Assembly: GCA_027563935.2 (NCBI GenBank)
Contig: CM050449.1
Coordinates: forward strand, 88,326,371 to 88,390,370
Length of the DNA: 64,000 nt
Direction: 5' to 3'
Origin: Costus lasius
Lineage: Eukaryota; Streptophyta; Magnoliopsida; Zingiberales; Costaceae
In this document: piece by piece, positions 1-11,424 of the stretch
Numbering within the stretch: the stretch's first letter is position 1
Layout of the letters: each line of letters opens with the position of its first letter
Made by a program: the position numbers and the translations under genes
The notes under the pieces: model-generated
The model's input: the letters and a program-made list of their open reading frames with translations, nothing else
Database searches by the model: none
What the model was told of the DNA's origin: nothing

Positions 1-33
1 TTTCTTTTAAGAAATATCCTTTTTCCTAACAGT

Positions 34-113
34 TGATGGTTATTATTGTATGGAATATGATTGGAGTTCTCAAGGCAGTGTGAGAGGAGTTGGTAGAGAG
101 TTGTAAGAGAGAG
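34..113 (-). repeat. 3' LTR of the decayed Copia, outer piece
   Basis: This stretch matches the inner end of the 5' LTR at 12,086-12,165 with scattered mismatches; both contain the phrase GAGAGTTGTAA. The outer end reads CCATCA on the minus strand, the same as the 5' LTR terminus. The match breaks near 113 and resumes at 1858. Confidence 0.75.
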
Positions 114-1857
114 TGATGTAGGTGGGCTAATCATGCAACCAATGCATTTTGAACTTTGAAAACCAATTATAATAATATAGATGAAAACTGATTTAAACTA
201 TCGGAGATTGAAACTATTTTTTTTTGTAATTTTATAATTAGAAAACCAAATACTACTCTAACTTACAACTAGGAAAGCAAGAAAATTATGATAATATAAA
301 GAGATTCATCTTGCACCTTTGAGAACAAAAAGGGCATACCATTCCATTTTGATGGAAGGTGTTGAAGATGGTTGCACATATCCAACGGAGGTTAGGCCTC
401 CAAGTTCTTTTGCTAAAAAGAAACTTAAACTAATATGTAAGGAAGACAAGAGAGAGTTAGGGAAAAGTTTGGGTCAACGTAAGTTGTGGATTAGCCCCTT
501 CTCACATCCTTGCACCAATACCTATTAGGAAAAAAACAAGTGAGTGAAAGGAAACTATCAAAGCAAGTGGTAAACATTAGTTGGCAAAGAAACTTAGTTG
601 GTTCTTTGGAGAGGTGCCCTTGCTTGAAAATTCTGCACAATTTCATGATCCTGGAATTTGCGCAAGTGCAGAAAACTCAGCTCCTTAATTCTGTAATCTG
701 TCCAAGTGCAAGAAATTCTTTCTTTCCCCTGACGTGTTGCTTAGATGAGAAAGAAAGCTGTAAAAACAGGTTCGGCTGGGTGGAGAAATTAGAGAACAAG
801 AGAGGATTAGGGCCCAGCCCTTAGAGAAGGAGAGGGAAATGGCGACACATGCACCACATTTCTATCAACTAATTCCACTATGCAATACATGAAATGTTTG
901 CGTTGTTTTATAGGCAACAACTAGGTTGGTCAATGCAGTCATTTTACCCCTTGCGCCAACCACAAAATCTGGAGAGAAAATTCTAAATTGAAGAGGGATG
1001 TTGAGGCTTTCCAGTTGCTGGTGTGAATTGTATTTTGTTGGGGCGAATTCTTCTTTTATTGGCCAATGATTTGTAGGAATTGATTTGAAGCTTTCGGTTA
1101 AAGGAGATGTGCCTCCAATTTTGAATGTGAATGCATTTAAAGGCTGAATTGAATTTGAATTTCATTCAATGGTAGGCTTGAGCGGTGTGATGGCTAGATT
1201 TGAGATTGAGCTCCTTTCTTCGGTCCGGTGGTGGGAGAGTGAACAACTTTGTTTGAATTGGACTTCCATGCCTCCTTTGATTATGGATCAAATTGTGGTG
1301 CGCGCTTGAATCAAATTGTGGTGCTTGCTTGCATGATTTTCTTGCTTTGCTTGGAAGTTGGAGGAGGTTTGAATTATTGCCTTCAATGTTGTGAACGACA
1401 TTAAAGGCTCCCTTTGAATTTTGGATCTTGATTGATTGCCTTGGAATATTGCTTGCTGGCCTTGGCGAAATTGTTGTTGATGTGGACAATTTCTTCAACT
1501 GGTATGGGCAGCCAATAATTTTGGAAAGTTGAGTTTGGAAGTCTTTGGTCTTGAGTCTTGAGTTGAGCTTGGTTTGAAGCCTTCTCTCCTTATTTAGAGC
1601 TAGTTTGGTGGAGTAAATGAGCTAGCTGAATTTAGCTTTGATGAAATGCCTATAATACATTGTAAAAGCTAGTATGCCTGTAATACATTTCAAGAAACCT
1701 ACCATGTATGTAACTACATGGGTGCATGTTGTACTTTTGGGTTGACCTATGATGATGCATGCAATGCAAGGGTGGAACCTTGAGAAGGTACTCTAAGTTA
1801 TGGTGGTCTTAGACTCCATTTAGTTCCACGATGGGGGTGGCTTGCGGCTCCATCAAA
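114..1857. mobile_element. Unclassified insertion inside the Copia 3' LTR
   Basis: The stretch separates two pieces of LTR that are contiguous in the 5' copy (junction near 12,165), so it was inserted later. I see no recognisable coding domain. Open frames at 1166-1498 (minus) and 319-824 (plus) resemble no family I know. The ends start near GTGATG and finish near CATCAA, a very weak inverted match, and AGAG occurs at both junctions. It could be a small non-autonomous element or a filler of mixed origin. Confidence 0.5.
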
Positions 1858-1990
1858 GAGCTAGTGTATAAAAGGGATTGGGATGTCTATTGATTCTTGT
1901 ACATCCATTACATGAGAGTCCATAGGTATTTATAGATGAGAGCTATCTTGGAGTTTGCATGAATCTTGATACTATACTCGCATGAATCTT
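1858..1990 (-). repeat. 3' LTR of the decayed Copia, inner piece
   Basis: It matches 12,166-12,260, sharing GGGATGTCTATTGA and TATTTATAGATGAGAGCTA. The remaining LTR start, equivalent to 12,270-12,390, is missing here. Confidence 0.7.
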
Positions 1991-2009
1991 TGATAAACTA
2001 TGTTATTTT

Positions 2010-2640
2010 CATTTGGTGAGCCAGCTTCCTTTATGAGTGCTTTATTATTGTCTAAAGGAGTAGCTACTATCTTGCAACCATTCATCTTAAACTTCTTTAA
2101 AAGGTCTTTTGTATACTTCTTCTATGATATGAAGATGCCATCTTAGTTTTGACTTATTTCTATCCCAATAAAGTAATGCATCAAATCTAAATCTATTATC
2201 TCAAAAGTCTTCATCATTTTCCTTAAAGTCCTTGATTATCTTCTCATTATGTGTAAATAAGATTAGCAACATATAAGGAGACTATGAGTGTGTTGCTCAT
2301 ACCTTGAGTCTTGATGTATGGTGTTGTTCACTTTTATTTCTCTTGAATCCTTACTCTATGGAGTAATATCTATTCGACTATATTGCTCTTGGAGCTTTAA
2401 CCTATATAAGGCTTTCTTTAGGTTGAGAACTTTATCTTCTTGACCTTGTACTACGAATCCTTGAGGTTGCTTTACATATATTTCTTGAAGCCATTAAAAA
2501 AACTGACTTCACATCAAGTTAATAGAGCTTCCACTTTTTTTTAGTAGCCAGTGCTATTAATGCTCTTATAGTATTACGTCTGGAGTCTAAGCAAATGTCT
2601 CTCCAAATTGTTGTATATGTTCTTTGGCTACTAATCTTGC
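2010..2640 (-). pseudogene. Copia reverse transcriptase fragment
   Basis: On the minus strand the translation carries the Copia RT stretch LMHYF-GIE followed by GIFISQ-like and KYTKDLLKKF residues (about 2200-2050), which is typical of RVT_2 polymerases. The polymerase active-site box, normally YVDD, reads YVAN at 2273-2262, so both catalytic aspartates are gone. Stop codons interrupt the frame. RNase H should follow but the sequence passes directly into LTR remnants, so the 3' end of pol has been deleted. It belongs to the surrounding Copia element and has no likely product. Confidence 0.8.
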
Positions 2641-2927
2641 CATATATTTTTTGGATTGTGCCATCAAGATTGAATTTTATTACAACTCACTTTAATAGTT
2701 TTTCCTCTTTCGGAAGGCTTAGTAGTTCTCTTGTGTTGTTTTTTCTCAATCATTTTTGTTTCTTCTTCTATAGCTTTCTCTATGATAGTTAAGTTGCATG
2801 TATCATATATCTCAGGTAGGGGTCTTGTTCTCCTAGTTAGTGAATTTGGAGAGGAAGCTAGATCATGTGTAGTATGTTGGTTGTTGATCTCTTTAACTTG
2901 CTGTGTGTAATGGCATATTGATGTTTC

Positions 2928-3101
2928 TGATAGACTCTTCGTGCAAAGCACGCCCAAATGAGAAAATACAAGACACTAGACATCCCACAACTCTAACCCT
3001 AGGCCCTTATTTATAGATTCTTACTACTTAGCGGACCAGGTATGACAAGCTAATCCGGATCCACTTATTAATAACTTACTAACACTAATGGGCTCGGAAC
3101 A
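2928..3101 (-). repeat. 3' LTR of the gag-only element
   Basis: A direct repeat of 5377-5550 of identical length, with a handful of substitutions. The TSD GTTTC adjoins at 2923-2927 and a polypurine tract at 3102-3118 (minus-strand sense). Confidence 0.9.
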
Positions 3102-3130
3102 ATTGCCCCCCTCTTGAACTAGCCTTGTCC

Positions 3131-4579
3131 TCAAGGCTGAAAACTTCCTTTTGTGTCATCTCCAGAGTCCCATGGCACGTGATCCTCTCCCTCAAGATCT
3201 TCATCTTCATCTTCAGCTAGCAACATCACCCGGAATTGCTTGTTTGCGCATCGGTGCATTGGATGATATGGTTGATCACACTGGAAGCATAATCCTTTCT
3301 CTCTCTTATTGATATACTTCAGATGAGACATAGCTCGACTCCTTCTAGATCGGTCATAAGTGCTTGACGATGTGCGATGACCCCCCACCTCCTTGTAACC
3401 ATTTTGAGATGACACACCTCCTTTTCCCTCAGCAGGTAGTGTAATGCTAGAATTTACACTAATGCTCCTTCTCGGCTACTGGATACTATAGGCCGAAACC
3501 ACTTGGGATGGTGAATCTGGTATAGTTGGATTAGGAGGAAAGCTTCCTCCCCAAGAATAGTTGCTACTGACTAGCTGGCTTTTGCTTGCCACCCCTTCTG
3601 TCCCTATCTGTCCTGGTAACATGGATCCCCTAACCAGCTCTCTCTCAATGACTCGAACGAGAGTCATGACATGCATAACAGTAGTGGGTAAGAAGACTCG
3701 CACCTTCTCTCTGATAGCGCTGTTTAGGCTTTTTAAGAAAAAACCCATGTACTGCTCCTCAGACAGGTCAGGTAGCTGTGAAACTTCAAAAGCTCCAATA
3801 TGCTCGGTCACAATCAAGAGACCCTGTTCTAAGGCTGCCAGACGCTCATAGGTTGAAGTGGCTGGGAACTCACTATAGCGCTGTAGCATTTCTTCTTTCA
3901 GCCTCTCCTATGTCAGGATGGGAGTCCTCCGTCTCAACCACCGAAACCAGTGTCCTGCTGAGCCCTCCATGCTCACGAAAGCCATCGAGACCTTGTATTC
4001 ATCTGCCGTTCCTTGGATATCAAAGTACTGCTCAGCCCGTGCAATCCATCCTACGGGATCAGACCCATCAAATCCTGGCAGCTCTATACACTCATGGATC
4101 CATCGCATGTTCTCCCCTGAAGTCATCCCCCTATTTGGTTCTCCTCCCCAGTGCACTCTACCTCCTAATCTGTCTTCATCAGTGATTTCTATTCTGTTTG
4201 GCCTCATGTTTGCTTCTGGTGGTGACCAATGCTCCCGTGAAGGTGGTGGACGGTATGACTCCTTGCCTGGGCAATGATGAGGGCCCGTTGAACCCTCCCT
4301 TTACTCATCTCGCCTGTCTATTAATGTTGCAGCCAAGTTCCTCATCTCGCTTGTCAACGCATCAATAATCCCCCAGTGACGATTCATCTCATCCTGTCGC
4401 TTAGTAAGTGCCGCTACTTCCTCTCGATATTGACTTCGTTCTTCTTTGGCTGCCAGCACTTCAATCCTCTTTTTCTTCCCTGCAGACTGAAGTTCCTTTC
4501 GTATAATCGCAAGAGAACTATGCACTTCTCCTATTGTTTTCTCCAAAGCCTCCAATCTAGCCTCACTACGTGTAGTCAT
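3131..4579 (-). pseudogene. gag polyprotein of the small LTR element, three nonsense codons
   Basis: A single frame runs from the ATG at 4579-4577 down to 3131 (about 482 codons). It begins with a coiled-coil-like N-terminus (MTTRSEARLEALEKTI). A Ty3/gypsy-type retrotransposon gag domain follows (about 4207-3700), with the hallmarks LPGFDG-DPVGWI, AEQYF and AGHWFRWL. A CCHC zinc knuckle follows near 3290, CFQCDQPYHPMHRC with C-x2-C-x4-H-x4-C spacing, and the C-terminus is acidic. The frame is interrupted only by in-phase stops at 4303-4301 (TAA), 3910-3908 (TAG) and 3478-3476 (TAG). Each is one transition away from a sense codon, which fits decay by methylcytosine deamination. The gag would form the particle shell. 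No polymerase follows. Confidence 0.85.
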
Positions 4580-5376
4580 CTTCAGATTTTTTTTTTGAAA
4601 TATTATTTTTACTACAGTACTCGCGCAGTGCCGATTTTTTTTCCTGCTGCTACAGTGCTCCTTCAACCCGCGTTCGCACGCGCTGGCATTGGCTCCGCCT
4701 CTCTGCTTCGCTAGCAACTACTCCAGCCGGCTAGGGTTTTGGCCAAATTGCTTCGCCGGTCAGCTGGGAAGTCCATCGTCATTGAAGGCAACACACGGCG
4801 ACACTATTTTTCGTCATTGTCGGCGACGGATCTAGAGAGAGGAAAAAATCGGAAGATGAAGACTCAGCCGCCTCAGCCACTGAAACCTCCTCCGCTCCGC
4901 TCGAAACCTGCCGAAAACTCAGCCGCCGCCGTTTCCGGAAGATGAAACGCGTGAAGAGATTTCAGTCGCCCACAGATGCCTCCGCCTTCTTCGACAAAGG
5001 AGAAACAGACGCCACCGGAAAAGGATGCCGCCGCTTTGGTTCACTGTTCACGCCGGAAATGCTGGAATAGCAGCCACCGACAACTTCAGCAGCGAGCGAG
5101 CGTTGATGAAGATGGTGCTTGAGGAAGATGCTGCTCAGGTTGATGAAGATGATTGAAGATGCTAAACTCCTGCCACCCCAGATTTCGGCAGCGAGCGTGG
5201 GTGGAAGAAGATGCTTCCTCTTAGGGTTCCGGTGAACTCTCCCTAGAATTTCTGTAACGGCTTGATGAACGATACTAGACCCACTGTGTAGATCTAATAC
5301 CAACAACGGAAACTCCTTCCGCCTTTATCCTTCGCCGGACCACCGGTTCCCCGGCGATCGATCCAGTCGGACCAAT

Positions 5377-5550
5377 TGATAGACTCTTCGTGCAAAGCAC
5401 GCCCAAATGAGAAAATACAAGACACTAGACATCCCACAACCCTAACCCTAGGCCCTTATTTATAGATTCTTACTACTTAGCGGACCGGGTATGACAAGCC
5501 AACCCGGATCCACTTATTAATAACCTACTAACACTAATGTGCCCGTAACA
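5377..5550 (-). repeat. 5' LTR of the gag-only element
   Basis: Paired with 2928-3101, and the TSD GTTTC follows at 5551-5555. On the minus strand the LTR ends TATCA and is followed by ATTGGTCCGACTGG, where a primer-binding site starting TGG would be expected. I cannot assign the tRNA. Confidence 0.9.
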
Positions 5551-5778
5551 GTTTCTTGTCTCCGCTTGTTCTATTTCTCATATGGCATATTCGTCAAACT
5601 CTACATCTTGATTGATGATGAGCCTTTTTTGTCTTTAAATTATAGACTCAAAATCCTTTAGATTAAATGTCCAAGAATATTTCTTTTTTGGTTTTTCATC
5701 TAACTTCTTTTTTCTTGTTGAATCTGAACATATGTATCCAAAGACTCTTAGATGCTTTGCAGATGGCTTTTCTTCACT

Positions 5779-6223
5779 TCATGCTTCAATTGGTGTCTTG
5801 TTTGGCATTTGCTTTAGTTGGTAGTATGCATTATTTACAGCCTCTGCCCAGAAGCTTTTAGGAAGCCCTTTTTCCATTAGCATAGGTCTTGCTATCTTCA
5901 TAACAATTCTATACACTTTATTTTGTTCTTGTGTGTATCCAACTATGAGTTGTCGCCCCACACTTTCTTCTTCACAACATTTATTGAATTCCTTTGATTT
6001 ATATATTTATTTTCATCTATCAATTCTAAGGATCTTTTAAGTAAAATCTACTTTGTTTTTCCATGTAAGCTTTGAATATTTTGAAAATCTCAAAAACTTG
6101 TGATCTTTGACGCATGAAGAAAATGCATGTTATTCTAGTATAGTCATTAATGAAGAGAATGAAGTACCTATTTTGTTTAAGTGATGTTGTGCGCATTAGC
6201 CCCACACACGATAGTGTGGACAA
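5779..6223 (-). pseudogene. Copia integrase core fragment
   Basis: Two minus-strand frames carry the integrase core. YFILFINDYTR (about 6170-6140) holds the first catalytic Asp region. KGLPKSFWAEAVNNAYYQL (about 5870-5810) is the conserved tail after the third catalytic position. The normal NGVAER-type motif carrying the catalytic Glu is garbled (EQNKVYRIV), so the enzyme would be inactive. The sequence continues into the GAG-pre-integrase domain upstream and is interrupted downstream by the gag-only element. Confidence 0.8.
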
Positions 6224-6245
6224 GCTCTAGAGGCTCCTTAGCTCT

Positions 6246-6491
6246 CTAAGCTTTACTAGATGGAAATGGTTGTCTATGTTGTTTGCCAAAAGAACATCTT
6301 TCATATACTCCATCAATGTCCTTTATTGTTGGAAAATTTCTCAGCATATCTTTTTGATGGAGACTCTTAAACCCATGGAAGTTAAAGTGTCCTAGACATT
6401 TGTGCCATAACCATGACTCATCCGCTTGTACTTTCATTGCCACATCACTTGTATATCCCCATTGAATTGGAAAGCAGTTATTTTCCTTCAT
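6246..6491 (-). pseudogene. Copia GAG-pre-integrase domain fragment
   Basis: The minus-strand frame contains ESWLWHKCLGHFNFHGFKSL and, further on, a C-x2-C-like GVYERCSFGKQHRQPF. This is the zinc-binding HHCC-type segment that precedes the integrase core in Copia polyproteins. It lies in order just upstream of the integrase core, and frameshifts separate the two. Confidence 0.8.
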
Positions 6492-6879
6492 TTTGTTCTT
6501 TGCAATTTTAAGGAATTTGTCTTGCTTGTCATAAATTGTTCAGGCATCTCCCTCAAAATGCAAAGAATATCTTTTCTCTATCATTTGATCGACACTAAGA
6601 AGATTTTGATCTATGCTAGGAACCAAGAGCACACATGTGATGTTCTTTTTTTTCTTGTTTCAACATCTATTGTATCTCTACTAATTGCCTCTATAAAGTC
6701 TCCATTTCCTATTTTGACTTTTGTCTTAAATTTTTCCATGCTACAAAATATTTATTCCTTTTCTATCATATGGTACCACTTTCTTTATACTATATATCTT
6801 GTTTGTCTTCTGATTCTCCTTGGCTGACATACAAGAGATTATTTTCATCATTTTTCTCTTATGAGAAATTGGCATGATG

Positions 6880-6940
6880 ATTTTTTTTGTAGTTGACAAA
6901 TGTTTACAGTGTGTCCAAATCTTTTACATTTTGATTTTTT
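6880..6940 (-). pseudogene. Copia gag zinc-knuckle remnant
   Basis: The minus-strand frame reads KCKRFGHTVNIC, the second half of a CCHC nucleic-acid binding knuckle (C-KRFGH-x4-C). The hAT transposon at 7084-11,416 separates it from the N-terminal part of gag. Confidence 0.6.
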
Positions 6941-8129
6941 TGTAGTTGTCAAACAATTTTTCTTTAAGTGAGTTTTTTTTCTTGTAAATACCGCAAGGAG
7001 GATATCTACCACTATTCCCTTCATTAATTTTGCTTTCTTTTATTTTCACCCACTTTCTTTTGGTTTATGAGACTTTGTAAAACCATGGTTTCAAGTATTA
7101 GTCCGACGGCTTGGTCCGGCTAGCCACCGGATCGGTATGTACCGCCGGTACCAGTACCGGATGGATACAGGATAAAATCGGTTTTTTATTTAAAAAAATT
7201 AATATTTAACCCTAAAAAATATTTTAATAAAGATACAAATTACAATGTAAAAACATACCGCTACATCCAAAATGAGTGACGAGACTCATATGGATCCACA
7301 TAGCCAGCTACTTCAACACACTTAGATCCACCCGATAATTTTGTAGTGCCCATATTTAAAACTCTCTCCAAGACATATGATATTGATATGTTGAGTTCCA
7401 CATAGTTAGCAAATTCGCTTGATCGAGTTGTGCTTCAGTGGTATGAACCACTACCACTGGAACTGGAACAAGAACCGACACTGGATATGGATACATATTA
7501 GATTGGTCAGTCCATAGCTTGGTTGTGACCATGAAGATCCACTCTCTGTCTTAGAAGGTAAGGGGGATCTCATTTCGTCATAGTCTTCTAAGGCTTGGTT
7601 TACTTGGATTTTGAGCCTTTACCTTGCCTTTGATATTGTAATGGTTAAGTCCTACAAGGACGGTCATGGTCATCATCTTGTGTTGAATGAACGTATCCTA
7701 TCTCAACCGTCCATGGCTTTGCTTTTTGTTGTGTTGCTGGCACATAATTTGAGTCGCCATCACCACCATCATTTGTATTTGCATTACTATCCACCGTCCT
7801 CTGACTCATCATCTTCTTGTTCATGAATAAAACATAACGGGTCTATTGTTCCTTTGCCTTTTCATCTTCTTTCTGGATGCATCAGATTGTGATTGAGAAG
7901 ATTGTCTTTGTAGTTGTGATTTGCGTGGACGTAGACCCACCTCCTCCATACACTAATCATCACCTTTATCTTCTAAATCAATTGAGCTAGCTTTATTGCC
8001 CACTTCGGTTGCAACTAACTCAGAAATATATTGAGAAGGGCGAGGTGGATCACCAGGTTCATTGAGAGTCATCATATAAAATAAATATTTCATCAAAAGG
8101 ATCAGCTACTTCTGACTATCTTTCATTTT

Positions 8130-10010
8130 CCTCTCGCAAAATGCATAGTCTGAGCTGCATATTATAGTGAACGTATACCATTTTTTCAAAGTGGCGGTAT
8201 GACAAATGATTGCGAATCTTTGTATGTATCAAGGAGAATGTTGAACAGTTGCGTTCACATCCACTTGAAGAGACACATTGTGAGAGGATGCGAATTGCTA
8301 TCTTTCGTAATTTTGTGCCCTAGCACCAAATTATAGCCACTATTCAGCTGCGTATAAATTTAAAAATTCACATTAGACACTTGGTTTAGAAATAAGATAT
8401 TTGAAAAAAATCTTTCCTATTGCAATAAAAAAAACTTACTAAGATCTATTTTATGTCTGAGATCTAGTGCCTCTGGATCGCCAAAAGTCATTTGAGCTTC
8501 ACGATATATATGACTTTCGTTTATTGCCTTAGGCTGTCACTTCTATATCCACCTTTATGCGATAGATTATAGTTCTTAATGAGATCAGTAGATTTTGATC
8601 GTTCCCCAAGTTGTATCAGTATTGGTACGAGGGATTAAGATAATAAGCTACGAAAAAAATTATTTTAAGAAAATATACTGTCATGTAATAAAAAAAATTA
8701 AAAACTTGATAATACTTTCTAGCTACATGAATATTTTAACGCAGCATAGTTTCCCACCGATGCCTTATGATGTCATTATACCCATTGCCTCGGGCGCCAA
8801 GTTTAGTAGAAATTATTTTCATACACTATAAAATCATGTAATATACCTTGCCCATTATTGGCTTTTTATCCATATCTACTTTCCGTAATATCATATAAAG
8901 AGGCTCAATGATCATGCAGATATCAGTCAACCTATCCCAGAAACGTCCATTGAGAATTATATTCTCAACTAATTTTTCACCATTTGATATTGCAAAATTA
9001 GATCTAGACCATTCTCTAAATGTAGACATTGATTTAAGTTCTACTTTCTTCGAGAGTAATGATTTCAAAAACAAAAAGTATGTTGCAAACCTCGTTACCG
9101 AAGGACGCAGTATTTCATCTTGCACAAATTCTTGCGTTTTGGCATGGATCCAATGGTGGTTGTAGATGAATCTGGTGATAATTTGTGCCACCTTTTAAAA
9201 TATTTTTCACAGTCTCCAATATCTTTCATTATCAGATTAATATAATGTGTATCACAATGTGACCAAATAATATATGGAAAATTCAAAGTGATCTTCTGGG
9301 CAATTGTTCTCTTGAAATTACTGTCATTATCAGTAATCAGTTAAATTATATATTAAGGGCAAATTTCTTTTATCACCCTCCTCATAATACTATTAATGTA
9401 TGATGCATTATAAAATTCAGATAAAGCATCAATAGACTTATGAAAAATTATTTTTCTATTGCAGTAAATAAGAAAATTTATTATACTCATTTTCGTCGAC
9501 CCCATCCAAGCATCACACATTAAAGCAACTCCAAAATACTCCCACTGAGGTTTCATACCTTTGATCCAAGTTTTGCATTCATCAACTTCATCGTCAAGAT
9601 ATGTTCCAGCAATCTCGTAGAGGGTAGGGGGCTTAATTCCTGGCCCACAATCTTGAATTTTGATCACCATGGTATAGTAATATGGATCAAATGCTGCATT
9701 TGGTGGAATCCTATTAAAGTAAAACCATTTGGTTATACTTTAGCCAATATTCACCTTTTTATTCTTTATATATATGTCATCAATGTGCGTTTGCTTACTT
9801 GATTGAGAAGGAATGCGCTAGGATCAATATCAGTGGGGATGATTGTGGTGCATGACTTATAACACCTCCACGCATGCTAGCACTTCTACCCAATGGTGAT
9901 TGTGGTTCCATATCGCTCCCAGATCCGCTCTCGTACTGTGGTCTCCCAGCGAAGTGCATAGAGATAGACCATACATCATCCTCGTATGCAAATTAAGCTC
10001 GAGAGGCACG
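8130..10010 (-). pseudogene. hAT-family transposase, broken
   Basis: Read from 10,010 downward. An acidic and Arg-rich linker (QIELEEAIRASRA) comes first. A DUF659 RNase-H-like core follows (about 9670-9350), with MCDAW carrying the first catalytic Asp and ITDND (near 9330) the second. The conserved helical segment is HCDTHYINLIMKDIG (about 9255-9210). SVTRFATYFLFLKSLL lies near 9100. The hATC dimerisation region is at about 8330-8180 (AIRILSQCVSSSGCERN, then STFSLIHTK-RN). This domain order is that of plant hAT transposases. Several stops and frameshifts make it non-functional as written. Enzymes of this kind cut and paste elements with matching ends, such as the MITEs in the ORMDL intron. 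Confidence 0.85.
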
Positions 10011-10159
10011 TATAGCTTCCTCCAGCTCTATTTGTTCTTGAGCATCATCATATTGACCTTGGTATGGATCATACCCGGCGGGCCCACGGCCATATATTGA
10101 AGTTTTAGTCTGAAACCGATCTGTTTGTACCGGTCCGGTGCCACCGGACCGGTCGTCGG

Positions 10160-10235
10160 AGCACGGAGTATGGCGGAAGCTTCGATTGAAGCTTTCGCCG
10201 GCGGCAGAAGCTTCGATCGAAGCTTCCGCTGCCGG
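10160..10235. repeat. Palindromic GAAGCTTC cluster
   Basis: GAAGCTTCGA followed at once by its reverse complement forms a perfect 20-bp palindrome at 10,207-10,226. A near copy lies at 10,174-10,193. The same motif recurs at 17,872-17,922 in another hAT-like remnant. Confidence 0.85.
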
Positions 10236-11424
10236 TGGAAGCTGCTTCTGCCGTTCGATTCCACCGCCTTCCATGCTGCCGCTGCCCGCTACCGCTGTCT
10301 CCGCTGTCGTCGGTACGCCGGTACCATACTAGTACTGTACCGGTTTGCCGGACCGGCTTTTTAAACCTTGCCCGCAGCACGATAGTCGTATTCCTTACGT
10401 TCTTCGGTGTGATGTTGCTTAGTGATTTTGAACGAATCTAAATTCTCCTTTATAGCTCGTTGAAGCACTTGCAGTACCTTCGTACAATTTGCAACGTTAG
10501 TAAAACCCCTCGGCGAGATGTTGCTTCACATGGGAAGCACCTCCCCCATTGAAAACTTTTTAATAGTGAATACACTACCAATGGTGTTGGTTATCTAGCA
10601 TCTTGCGAGCATATTGCAACGCAAGATCAGTAAGAGACCATTGGAAGAGAGCAAAAGAAGAAAGTTTAGAAGAAGAAGATTTCAACAAAAATTTCAAAGA
10701 CTGAAACTAGATTGGTGTGAGAAGAACTAGAGTTCAGAAGGCTATTTATAGGAAAATTCTAAATTTTTTTAATAAAATAATTTAAATATATTATATTATT
10801 AATATTATTTTAATAATATTTAAAAAAGCCACCAACGTGCTGTCTGTGGCTTTAAATTCACGGGTGCATACTGCACCTAATAAGTATTACTTAATTATTA
10901 GATAATTATACATTAATAATATGTTAAGTGTAATTAGTTATTAATTAATTCCTAATCTAAGTACTTTGCCACCAATTTGCCACCGGACTGTCGGTGATTC
11001 AATTAATTTAGACACATATGTAATATTTTATTATTACTTTTAAATAAATAATATAAAATATATTATATTATATATATAAATCCAAAAGTTGCAAATTAAC
11101 AAGTACTGTGCATTCACTTTTTTTTTCTCATCATTGTGTGCACAGTACTTGTTAGTTGTTACTATGCATACAGTAACAAGTACTGCATGCATGCACAGTA
11201 ACTATTACTATTGCTCGGTCGATTTTAACTGTTATTGGTTGGTTTGGACAAAAACTGGTTGGCTTTTGCCAATACCGGTCGGTACATATCGGTACCGGCC
11301 GGTCTTTAACTATTTTAGGTAAAACCGTCAGTTTTACCTTGTTCTGCATCCGATCCTCCACCGGACTGTAGAAATCCGACGTACTAGCCGGTTACGGAGC
11401 GGTTCTTGAAACCATGTCTAAAAC

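Larger units (their letters stand above)
2928..5550 (-). mobile_element. Small gag-only LTR retrotransposon (TR-GAG-like)
   Basis: The element is delimited exactly. Two 174-bp LTRs (2928-3101 and 5377-5550) start TGTT and end TATCA on the minus strand, and the 5-bp target duplication GTTTC lies at 2923-2927 and 5551-5555. A purine tract (AAGAGGGGGGCAAT) precedes the 3' LTR. The interior holds only a gag frame, with no protease, RT or integrase. At 2.6 kb with a single GAG gene it fits the class of terminal-repeat retrotransposons with GAG domain described in plants. It sits in the Copia pol region, so it is younger than that element. A relative must have supplied the enzymes. Confidence 0.9.
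7084..11416 (-). mobile_element. hAT DNA transposon, nearly full length, decayed
   Basis: The ends are inverted: CATGGTTTCAAG at 7084-7095 and its complement at 11,405-11,416. The flanks TGTAAAAC (7076-7083) and TCTAAAAC (11,417-11,424) form an 8-bp target duplication with one mismatch, the size hAT elements make. The interior encodes a hAT transposase on the minus strand with DUF659 and C-terminal dimerisation regions. It splits the gag of the surrounding Copia. The subterminal parts are rich in CCGG/GGTACC-like words that recur in the short MITEs of this window, so this copy belongs to the same family or a close one. Confidence 0.9.

Noticed and set aside
5281..5312. GGTATTAGATC on the minus strand near 5300 as a primer-binding site
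   Set aside because: It lies about 70 bases inside the 5' LTR end of the gag-only element, whose limits are fixed by exact 174-bp LTRs and a perfect target duplication.
10028..10441. Six overlapping frames rich in Arg/Ser/Ala around 10.0-10.4 kb
   Set aside because: They read through the palindromic GC-rich part of the hAT element in several frames, and only the minus-strand QIELEEAIRASRA part fits a transposase linker.
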